Positions 56,300 to 64,000 of a DNA stretch of 64,000 nucleotides are shown one piece after another. Below the pieces are notes generated by a model. That model was not told the DNA's origin, searched no databases, and saw nothing but the letters and a program-made list of their open reading frames with translations. Numbering within the stretch: the stretch's first letter is position 1; each line of letters begins with the position of its first letter. This DNA is from Amphiura filiformis (lineage: Eukaryota > Echinodermata > Ophiuroidea > Amphilepidida > Amphiuridae): positions 744,001-808,000 of the forward strand of contig NW_027305508.1 in the NCBI RefSeq assembly GCF_039555335.1. Reading direction: 5' to 3'. Both the position numbers and the translations under genes were made by a program.

Positions 56300-58268
56300 A
56301 TACCAAGGGTGTTCGTATAGACTTGGTGAACGACATGATCACAAGTGCTAAAACTGAGTTTTTTAAAACCAAAATAGCCAGTGGGGATGACAAAGATGTG
56401 TTTCGTACAATTAATACCTTGCTCAACAACTCCAACAAACAATTACCTGTCTATAGCTCTTCAGATATCATGAGTGAACAGTTTTCCAACTTTTTCAAGA
56501 GTAAAACGGACAAGATCCGTAGGGACTTAGATGCTGTTGTTATGCCCAATTATGACATTGATTACAAGATTGAAGGTGATGAGCAAGCAGGGCACAGGTT
56601 GAATGTTTTCGAACCTACGTCTCTGGAGGAAGTTGAAAAGGTCTTGGTCAAACTTCCTAACAAGACCTGTTCTATTGATCCGCTTCCCACATGGCTCTTG
56701 AAACAGAACCTGTCTCTTGTTGTGCCCATTATCACCAAAATTGTAAATGTCTCTATGTGCACCGGTAATTTTCCAACTTCCCTCAAGAATGCTATTGTCA
56801 CCCCCATTCTTAAAAACCGTCTCTTGATCCTAATGTGTTGAAAAATTACAGGCCTATTTCTAACATCCAATTCATATCCAAAGTAATTGAGAACATTGTT
56901 GCAGCTAGATATAAAGATTATTTGTCATCAAACAGACTCAGTGAGCCCCTTCAGTCAGCCTACAGGCAAGGGCACAGCACAGAAACTGCTTTGCTCAAAG
57001 TTAAAAATGATTTTATGCACGAGCTGGATGAGGGTAACGTTGTGCTGCTGGTCATGTTAGACCTCACCGCAGCTTTTGACACCATCGATCATGCCACCCT
57101 CATTCACAGACTTCGTACTATGGGTGTCTCTGGACCACCCCTAGATTGGTTTCAATCATACATGTCTAACAGACACAGTCGTGTCAACATCGACGACACT
57201 TTTTCTGCTGCTGTCTCCCTTGACTGTGGGCTGGCTCAAGGATCCGTCATGGGACCATTGTCTTTTACAATTTATACTTTACCTCTTGGCATGATCATTC
57301 GTAAGCACAAACTTTCTTACCATATATACGCTGACGATACTCAGTTATACACCGCTTTTAACCCTAAACAACCCATGGATCAAACCGATGCTATAAATCG
57401 GCTTCAGAACTGCATCCTTGATATTCAGTGCTGGATGACTCATGCTAAGTTGAAGTTAAACATGGAGAAAACAGAGTTCTTTGTTGTAGGCTCACCTCAT
57501 AACCTTAAATCTATTAATGCCCTTAGTCTTAAAGTAAGTACAACTACCGTTAAATCTATTAATAAGGTTCGTAATCTTGGTATTATTTTTGACAGTACTA
57601 TGTCTATGTCAGATCATGTAAATGGGTTATGCCGTACTCTTAATTTTCAACTCCGAAATATTTCTCGTATAAGGCGGTACCTCAATGAAGAAAACTGTCA
57701 TCATGTTGTTCGAGCCCTCGTGAGCTCCCGCCTTGATTATGGTAACTCGCTGCTTGCTGGTATCACCGAAGCCCAACTCGCGAAAATTCAACGCATTCAA
57801 AACAAAGCTGCTCGCTTGATTTTCGGTATTCGTAGGCGCGATCATATATCACCTTACCTCACCCGTCTCCACTGGCTCCCAGTCAAGCAGCGAGTTACTT
57901 TCAAAATCCTTGTTCTCATGTATCAGTGTATTAATAACAGTGCCCCTACCTACTTGTCTGAGCTAATATCTATGTATAACACCCATTCCAGCAAACGTAA
58001 TCTTCGCTCATCCAAGGACGTTACCAGACTTGCTATTCCCAAGACCAAAAGATCTGCAGGTGACCGTGGGTTCTCAGTGTACGGTCCTCGCCACTGGAAT
58101 TCACTGCCCACTTCCATCAGAGAGGCCCCGTCACTGCAGATCTTTAAAAGGCATCTTAAAACCCACCTTTTTGAATTGTTGTAATTTCATTTGTTTTTCT
58201 TTGTATTGTGAAGCGCTTTGAACTGCGAAAAAGCGCTATAGAAATATTGTATGTATGTATGTATGTAG
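56300..58268 (+). mobile_element. CR1/L2-like LINE, 5'-truncated
   Basis: Non-LTR retrotransposon covering the end of the linker, the whole reverse transcriptase and the C-terminal region. The endonuclease is absent. It reads in two frames: 56323-56818 (VNDMITSAKTEFFKT..., TPIL) and 56835-58184. A one-base loss in the A-run near 56815 separates them. The 3' UTR ends AAGCGCTATAGAAATATTG and then an (ATGT)n tail. The frame is otherwise intact, so it is fairly young. The 5' boundary is approximate. Confidence 0.85.
56835..58184 (+). CDS. LINE reverse transcriptase (449 residues)
   Basis: Contains NYRPISNIQFISKVIE, MLDLTAAFDTIDH (first catalytic Asp), LAQGSVMGPLSF, YADDTQLY (catalytic box) and the C-terminal LARLHWLP-type region (LTRLHWLPVKQR ... 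WNSLPTSIREAPSL.FKR.LKTHLF). These are typical of CR1/L2/Crack-type elements. The ATG at 56835 is internal to the original frame, not a true start. Confidence 0.9.
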   Translation: MLKNYRPISNIQFISKVIENIVAARYKDYLSSNRLSEPLQSAYRQGHSTETALLKVKNDFMHELDEGNVVLLVMLDLTAAFDTIDHATLIHRLRTMGVSGPPLDWFQSYMSNRHSRVNIDDTFSAAVSLDCGLAQGSVMGPLSFTIYTLPLGMIIRKHKLSYHIYADDTQLYTAFNPKQPMDQTDAINRLQNCILDIQCWMTHAKLKLNMEKTEFFVVGSPHNLKSINALSLKVSTTTVKSINKVRNLGIIFDSTMSMSDHVNGLCRTLNFQLRNISRIRRYLNEENCHHVVRALVSSRLDYGNSLLAGITEAQLAKIQRIQNKAARLIFGIRRRDHISPYLTRLHWLPVKQRVTFKILVLMYQCINNSAPTYLSELISMYNTHSSKRNLRSSKDVTRLAIPKTKRSAGDRGFSVYGPRHWNSLPTSIREAPSLQIFKRHLKTHLFELL

Positions 58269-58770
58269 ACGAATCCAATTTTTACGCATTTCTTCACCTC
58301 ATTGGCAGCCATAGCTGGGTCCCCGTCGTGTCCATCCCACCTGAAATATGAAATGACGTAACATTGGCGGGGATTTTAAACTACATTCCATCACCCGTGT
58401 TACACGTATAGACTAAAGAATGATGAAAGTTTATAATATAATTTAACCTCGATTTTAATCGGCTTTAACGAAGGGGCCCCAGTAATGGCCGAATGAATTC
58501 TGACTCATTGCGGATTCGTCTTCTGAATTTGCGAACCATACAAGTTCAAAACACCGTATAGAGGCCTAACCAAGATAACCTCCGGAGCATCTGTAACTTC
58601 AAGTATAATAGTCTGTTGCTGAAGTATACGGGAACACAACTTTTACACATTGGTTTTATTCGTGTCTTCATCACATGTTGGTAACGGTGTTCAATCGCAA
58701 AGTATACTGACGTTTGGTCGCTGGCAATTTTTCTGTCCATCGGTGCACGTGACTGATATGATAATTATCA
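58269..58770. other. Short AGACGAATCC-ended repeat; alternative last exon of gene 2
   Basis: AGACGAATCC (58267) and inverted GGATTCGTCT (58512-58521) may bound a small MITE. On the minus strand a possible acceptor (CATATTTCAG) at 58341 opens VGWTRRGPSYGCQ and a stop in phase with the gene 2 donor at 60234. I prefer the nearer stop at 60201, so this is only an alternative. Confidence 0.3.
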
Positions 58771-58774
58771 ATGT

Positions 58775-59070
58775 CGTAGTGCCCTGGGCGCTACCTTAGG
58801 GGAGCGACGAATGGACCAATTTAACATCGATTCTCCCCCCCCCCAGCGATACGCGATGAAAGTCAAAATGTCGTGCGATTCAAGCGCATTTCAGCACAAA
58901 ATCATTTGAAAGATCAATTTAAGACTATTCAACTTCATTATAACTAAAATTGATTAATGGTAGGCCCTATTTGTGCAAATTTTCGCGCGCTCCGAGCGCA
59001 ATTGTTTCAAGAATGGGGGGAAGCATTATGGATCCTTAGCACTGGGCGCCACAACCCCTAGCGCCGCCAC
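58775..59070 (+). repeat. hAT-like repeat fragment related to 51433
   Basis: CCTGGGCGCTACCTTAGGGG, CCAATTTAACATCGATTCT and ATTTCAGCACAAAATCA match the 51433-51715 fragment. It ends GCGCCGCCACTAG. Confidence 0.6.
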
Positions 59071-59107
59071 TAGACCTAATTATTATATGGATCACTGTGC
59101 TTAGACC

Positions 59108-59205
59108 ATGGAAGAAAGAGATAAACAATACCAATTATGAGTCGGTAAAGGGAGTGGACAAAGTGAATGAGATCGTTGTGGTTCCTTCTTATCTCTTTCT
59201 TCCAT
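59108..59205. mobile_element. 98-bp MITE with 9-bp target duplication
   Basis: ATGGAAGAAAGAGATAA is inverted at the other end. GCTTAGACC flanks both sides (59099-59107, 59206-59214). Nine-base duplications are typical of Mutator-like elements. A smaller relative with ATGGAAGTAAG ends is at 63280. Confidence 0.65.
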
Positions 59206-59424
59206 GCTTAGACCAACATCAGAGAGGGTATGTGTTGAAATCCACGCTTTGGTATGCTATTGTTTCCATCTGTGTCCTGGATAAGAGATGTTTCATCTGA
59301 AAGAAAACACAATAAATTATTGCTTTCAATATCAAGCTTAACGATTTCAGTTTATCGATCTGATTATTCTGGATATAATGTGGCGAAATTAAAGAGAACC
59401 TCCAGGAAAATTTGTGGTCATTTT

Positions 59425-59518
59425 TTTCAGGCCCCCCTCCCCTTAGGAGGGTTAAAACCTTTCAGCCCCCACCCTTTTTTTGCATCAGGCCCCTATAACA
59501 GTGTTTGTGAACGGTCCC
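59425..59518. mobile_element. Right-end fragment of the AGGGACCGTTCAC MITE
   Basis: TTGCATCAGGCCCCTATAAC and GTGTTTGTGAACGGTCCCT match the right end of 34464-34717. The left end is absent. Confidence 0.6.
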
Positions 59519-59718
59519 TGCTGCTCTGATCACTGGATAAACACAAATCATTTGGCGGATACCATGTAGGTGTAGCTTAGACCCTCTGCTTAGACTTGCC
59601 AAAAAATAAGGTTTAAAAAAATTAATAAATTTCATATTTACATATTCCGTACATATGACTTTAAACAAAAACGTAAGAATTTGAATTATAAATCAATTCA
59701 ATTCATAACACAACTATG

Positions 59719-59882
59719 TAGTGGCGACTCCACCGGGGTGGGGCATGAGGGAAATACCCTCCCCAGTCAGTCAGAACTCTTTCCCCCCTTCCCCCCCTTC
59801 CCCAGTAAAACCCAAAAATTACGAAAATTGTTGCTTTTGCCTCCCATTTACCCCCCGAAAAAAAGTCCTGGCTCCGCCACTG
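59719..59882. mobile_element. hAT-like 164-bp MITE with exact 8-bp duplication
   Basis: TAGTGGCGACTCCACC and inverted GGCTCCGCCACTG, flanked by CAACTATG on both sides (59711-59718, 59883-59890). Confidence 0.8.
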
Positions 59883-60112
59883 CAACTATGGCGATATTGT
59901 CCTCAGTTAGGCCTACATCACATTTTGCTTTTAGAAAATTACAAACAATTATTTGTAACGTGAATCATATAATCTGTGCGTGAATTCCCGTGATCTAATA
60001 CTGAATTTAATAGGACGCAAGGTACACAAGCAAAGTGCTTGTTCCCGTGAATAAGAAATTTGAGCAGGAAAACGATATACACAAATTAATTTGTAAAAAA
60101 GTTATTTATGTT

Positions 60113-60118
60113 TTTATT
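60113..60118 (-). promoter_or_regulatory. Polyadenylation signal AATAAA for gene 2
   Basis: AATAAA on the minus strand, about 85 bp after the gene 2 stop at 60201. It supports a terminal exon that ends here. Confidence 0.5.
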
Positions 60119-60200
60119 TCTTTAATATTATTATTATTTGTGTTTTTATGGGATGGGGACATGGAATGCTTGGTGGATGAACTTCAATTGGTAAATTGTT

Positions 60201-60397
60201 TTACATAAAAAGAGATAAATCTTCTATACGTACCCTCACAAGAATTTGTCCAGATTTTGTTTTTGGGAATGCATTTGCATATGATAACCAGCCAGCAATG
60301 ACAAATATAAATACCAGGATCGATGGTAGTACTAGTATCCATGGAGATATGTGGAAATGAGGAGCATGAGTAGAAAAGGGATAACTTTGTGAAGCAT
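60201..60397 (-). CDS. Gene 2 exon 3: transmembrane helix and tail
   Basis: Acceptor GTTTTCTTTCAG, phase 1 entry. It reads NASQSYPFSTHAPHFHISPW, a hydrophobic span, then KTKSGQILVRVRIEDLSLFM and TAA. An internal donor CTTGTGAGG|GTACGT at 60234/60233 permits an alternative tail. Confidence 0.6.
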
Positions 60398-62879
60398 CTG
60401 AAAGAAAACGAAATGAACTGTTAATTTGTTAAATAAATCCGAATACTATCATGACTGGACTTTTTTGTTTTGGAGTTGACATTATCGCATATTGCATCCT
60501 ATAGGCCTATCAGAACCCGTATCAGATAATTCACAAATTCAGTATGTCTTCTACTATCTGAAGCAAAGAAACTACTTTTATGACGATAGGCCTAGAAGTC
60601 GGTCGAGCGAAAACGTGGCGAGCGAAAAATAAACTTTTAAGGGTACACGACATAATATTGTTGGTCGAAGCAGCCAAAAAATGTATTTTTCATTATTTAA
60701 GGTGGTACTACACCCCTTGATAAATTTGTGACTATTTTCGCATTTTTCTCATAAACTAATAAAACACTGGTAACAAAAGTTATGTATATAGGGGCAAGGA
60801 ATCCAATTACTACACTGGAATTTCAGTGACTCAAGACAAGTATATTTATTTACCTTATTTTTGACTGTAACTCCACAACTGTTGTCTGTGCTGAAATACA
60901 ATTTACAGTGCAGTAGTTGTAGTCCTTGCCCCTATAATATACATATCTTACTTGTCACCAATGCACTATAATTTTTGAGAAAAATGCAAAAATAGGCACA
61001 AAATTGCCCAGGGGTGTAGTACCACATTAAATCAATATATTATTGAAAAATAACATGATGTTTTGCAAAAGTTCATTCTACAAATCATATACATAACTTT
61101 GAAAACGTGTTTGATTTATTGCTGTTAATGAGTTATGTACGTTTTATAAAGGTTTTATTGTTTCAGCCCTCTTTACAACATAACTCAAGAACCACGGGAC
61201 CTACAAAAGTATATCTGCGATATTTGAATTCTTCTACACGCTTGCTATGAAATGATCCCGGGGAAATGATCAATGCAATTTTTGCCAAGCTGACAACCAC
61301 TCACAAGATGCTGTGAACTACCAAATCGCAACAGTTTCAAATAGTTGTTAACCTTAAATCATTTCATCCACTACTATACGTGTGAATATCCACTCGTATA
61401 TTTATTATTTGCACTAAGATCAGCTGATCATATAATAGTCTAATAAAAAATGACAAGTTGTATTTGAATAAGCTACATAATAGGAACTTACTTGCTATTA
61501 AGTATGTAGTATTTGAATACGCTACATTATAATAGGAACTTACTTGCTATTAAGTCTGTAGTGTTTGGATAAGCTGCATTATAATAGGAACTTACTTGCT
61601 ATTAAGTCTGTAGTGTTTGGATTTAAAGTTGTCATCGCTGACGCTGTTGCCGTTGTATTTGAATTCTGTTTTGTGAAATCTATATGAAAAATCACATTGG
61701 AAAGTATTGTAAGCAGAAGGGTCAGGGAAAGTTGTGAACTTGCGGTCATGTTATTGTTTCAGCCATCCTTTGTAATATGATACGCTTTGATAGGTTTGTA
61801 TAATTTCAGCTCCTGTGACACCTCCTTAATTTCATTAGACCTTTGGATGCATTGAAATAGATATTTCACTTAGAAAAATGCATGCGACAGGGTTTTCTTG
61901 CCACTCCAGCATGTCCAGGGAACATTTGCCAGATCCTACCTGGAAAATATGTACAACTTAGGTGTCTCTGGAGTTGGAACAGGTCATAATGAGTTTTCGG
62001 GTCATTTCAGACAGTTCTGTTCACTGATATCCTATATACATGCATTGTTCCGAGGCCGTGAACTATTATTAGAATTCTGAAGAATTGTCTGAATTATTAA
62101 ATTGTTATTGACTGCTACAAACCCTATAGTACTATATCACTGTAAATATATATTATATATTTTTAATAGAGTTATCTTGTACATGTAACACTTTTTAAAT
62201 ACGGATAAGTATATTTACCACAGCTTAAACACTAAATTAAACACATAAACACTTCTAAACACTTAATGATAAAGTTATATTAAACACTACGTTTATGAAA
62301 TAAATTTCTATTCAAACAATATACATATAGTTCATGAACAGGGTGTTAAGTTCTTGAAGCAAATAGACATGTTTACTACCTATACTTTGATGTGTTTATC
62401 GTTTAGTGTTATGTAATTTAGTGTTTAAATTTGTTAATTTAAAATCTATCTCCTATGTAGGCCTAGTGGTAAACACTAAGCTGCATTTAAAAAGTGTTAC
62501 AAAGTAAATGTATTTAAATAAGTGTTAACCTAAACAGTTTTATTCACAGTGTATGCACATGCATTGGCCACCAAAACATTACATGCATGCATATGATGTA
62601 TAAGTGAAATTACCAAGTTACCATCATGATGGTAATTTCACATAATTATAAACCAAACAATAAGCAGTCGCACTCAGCTGTTCTGAACTGTTGGAGTCTG
62701 TGCACTGGTAACTTCTCGATTATTAAGGCCATTATAGAGATGTGCAAATTTACACATCCAAAACCCTCTTGAGATTGGGAAGCAATATTTATGATATCAA
62801 AACTGTGTCACTTACCTTCAATCTGCTGCGTTAATGCAACCCAAGAGAGAGATAACGAAATAGTTAGAATAGACATCAT
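60201..62879 (-). CDS. Gene 2: small type I membrane protein with Thr/Asn-rich stalk
   Basis: Three exons in phase (62816-62879, 61596-61679, 60201-60397; 345 nt) give 114 residues. MMSILTISLSLSWVALT is a signal peptide. Residues 22-49 are a Thr/Asn/Ser-rich stalk with two NTT glycosylation sites. About 69-90 is a membrane span (WILVLPSILVFIFVIAGWL), and a basic tail (PKTKSGQILVRVRIED) follows. Exon 1 and 2 borders are phase 1, as in gene 1, and the last exon has a phase-0 donor (60234) that could splice to 58340 instead, giving 117 residues. The mature ectodomain is only about 45 residues; more exons may be hidden in the introns. No family is recognised. Confidence 0.6.
60711..61026. mobile_element. 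TTAA-flanked MITE (GGTGGTACTACACCCC family) in gene 2 intron 2
   Basis: GGTGGTACTACACCCC and its inverted partner GGGGTGTAGTACCACA with TTAA on both sides. It shares AAGGAATCCAATTACTACAC and CAGTGACTCAAGACAAG with 27418-27726. Confidence 0.78.
61459..61613 (-). repeat. Three 52-bp tandem units spanning the exon 2 splice donor of gene 2
   Basis: The unit with TAGGAACTTACTTGCTATTA is repeated three times, period 52 bp. Each copy carries the last ~20 nt of exon 2 and the donor AGCAA|GTAAGTTCC. Extra donors lie at 61543 and 61491. Confidence 0.8.
61596..61679 (-). CDS. Gene 2 exon 2: Thr/Asn-rich stalk
   Basis: Acceptor TTTTTCATATAG, donor AGCAA|GTAAGT, phase 1 to 1. It encodes FTKQNSNTTATASAMTTLNP followed by NTTDLIA. 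Mucin-like composition. Confidence 0.65.
62186..62515. repeat. Imperfect palindrome rich in AAACAC
   Basis: GTAACACTTTTTAAATAC at the left pairs with TTTAAAAAGTGTTAC at the right. Between them AAACACTA and its complement recur. It lies in gene 2 intron 1. Confidence 0.5.
62816..62879 (-). CDS. Gene 2 exon 1: signal peptide
   Basis: MMSILTISLSLSWVALTQQI plus E, ending in phase 1 at GAAG|GTAAGT. The frame has a clear hydrophobic leader, and it is the only one joining exon 2. Confidence 0.65.
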
Positions 62880-62914
62880 GTTTTCAATCTGTCTGTCAAG
62901 TTACATTACCAGGT

Positions 62915-62935
62915 ACTAAATATAGAGACTTAAAT
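62915..62935 (-). promoter_or_regulatory. TATA-like box upstream of gene 2
   Basis: On the minus strand CTCTATATTTAGTACC lies about 45 bp before the ATG, a suitable distance for a short leader. Confidence 0.35.
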
Positions 62936-63279
62936 CCTCAATGTGATGATGACAATATATGCGCATAATGGCTCTCTTATCGTACCGTTTTGCAGGTTAT
63001 GCTGTATATAAGCTGATATACATGTAGACATATGTAAACTCCAGTCCATAAATTCAGTCAAGCAAATAATATTTAGTCATGCCATTTATTTGTCATGCAT
63101 GCATGAAAAACATGCACATGCAGTTCTCTGATATTTACTCATGAACATTAAACAAGGCATGCTGTTCAGTGAAAAGATTTTTGAGGTCTTTAATTCAATT
63201 CACTTCTTGCTAGGTGACCTAATTTTGCATTATGTAAAGCCCGCTGCATACTTTTTATTCGACGTTGACTATTCGACAC

Positions 63280-63343
63280 ATGGAAGTAAGACCATTCTAT
63301 CTAAAGTATAGGCTGTAAGTATATTAAACATGCTTACTTCCAT
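63280..63343. repeat. 64-bp hairpin with ATGGAAGTAAG ends
   Basis: ATGGAAGTAAG and inverted CTTACTTCCAT close a short palindrome, similar in ends to 59108-59205. Confidence 0.5.
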
Positions 63344-63374
63344 GGTATAAAGAACACTTTCCGCAGAAATATAT

Positions 63375-63615
63375 GGTGCACCGATTTAATGACAAACCTT
63401 GGATAAATGGTTCAATTCGTAGACTCATATTGGAACGAAATAATGCCTTCCAATCAGGTAACAAGATGTAATATAAACCTCAACTAGAAACAAAGTTATT
63501 TATGATATCAAACAAGCAAAAAAGATCTATACTCAAAAATGTTGAAGTTTTGAAAAAGATGCAGCCTGGGAAATGGTATAAAAATATCAGATATATTACT
63601 GGTCACAACAACATA
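63375..63615 (+). mobile_element. LINE fragment (linker before the reverse transcriptase)
   Basis: KPWINGSIRRLILERNNAFQ followed in another frame by LKKMQPGKWYKNIRYITGHN matches the region between endonuclease and reverse transcriptase in CR1/L2-type LINEs. Frames are disrupted, so it is a relic. Confidence 0.7.
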
Positions 63616-63767
63616 TCTGGTGATTTTCACTTCCGTCATTTTTGGGTAACACATCTTAATAAATCGCAATATTATACCATAATCATAATCCTTTGATAAA
63701 AACGGCAATCTTAAAGCATAGCTGATCTGTCTGAATGATCCCAAATCGGGTTACAATAACAATAGTC

Positions 63768-64000
63768 TTTCCATAGGCGTACTCCCGGGGGGATGGGGGA
63801 TTCCAAATATTTTGCCAGGGGGGATGGTCCACACAATCATCCCCCAATGTTGAGGCCTGATAATGGGTTTCTGACCAAATTATCCACATATTTGCCCATT
63901 TTAGCCCCAAAAGTGCACATTTTCGCGCGTATTTATTATACTTTTGCACAATATTTCATCAGTAGCTTCAAAATAGCAAAAATTTTCGCGCACTTCGCGC
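63768..64000 (+). repeat. GGCGTA-type repeat, cut by the window end
   Basis: CATAGGCGTACTCCCGGGGG, then ATATTTTGCCAGGGG, as at 797-860. It continues into GCGCACTTCGCGC at the window end. Confidence 0.5.

Noticed and set aside
58299-58340. Fourth exon of gene 2 (VGWTRRGPSYGCQ)
   Set aside because: It is in phase, but lies inside a possible MITE and beside a LINE insertion. The nearer stop at 60201 with an AATAAA about 85 bp on is simpler.

Overview
The window is A+T-rich animal genomic DNA with long introns, GT-AG splice sites, tRNA-derived SINEs, CR1/L2-type LINE copies, simple-sequence arrays and a very dense set of foldback and miniature inverted-repeat elements. There are no bacterial operons. 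The lectin-type host gene, the LINE type and the repeat style suggest a marine deuterostome invertebrate, probably an echinoderm (perhaps a brittle star); the species is an inference and was not read directly from the sequence.

Two host genes can be supported. Gene 1 (plus strand, 33898-50767) has nine exons whose lengths and phases sum exactly to a 422-residue type I membrane protein. It carries a signal peptide, a farnesoic-acid-O-methyltransferase-like (FA) domain, a fucolectin-like FTP domain, a Ser/Thr/Asn-rich stalk, one transmembrane helix and a short tail. Gene 2 (minus strand, 62879-60201) is a compact relative in layout: signal peptide, Thr/Asn-rich stalk, transmembrane helix and tail, with the same phase-1 exon borders but no lectin exons. 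The two genes converge tail to tail. Both look like cell-surface proteins, and gene 1 could bind ligands outside the cell.

The left half (1-31 kb) is mostly repeats. It holds a 195-bp satellite (3.1-4.3 kb), large foldback elements (4.8-5.8, 9.7-12.6 and 23.6-25.2 kb), twin elements built around GTAACGTCCGTAAC (19.5-20.9 kb), SINE and LINE fragments, and one solo-LTR-like fossil (22.7 kb). Scattered minus-strand candidate exons (31.2, 28.9, 13.2 and 8.8 kb) and a CpG-rich promoter with a plus-strand spliced, mostly noncoding transcript (17.9, 21.3 and 22.2 kb) are tentative.

The introns of gene 1 are packed with elements: hairpin MITEs, a pentanucleotide satellite, a TTTA array, a hAT-like element split by a TTAA-targeted palindrome, and a tRNA-Ala-derived SINE. 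Between the two genes lie a 1.66-kb hAT-like element with an exact 8-bp target duplication, a tRNA-like sequence, a SINE, and a 5'-truncated LINE whose 3' tail resembles that of the SINEs. The window ends in a LINE fragment and the start of another GGCGTA-type repeat.
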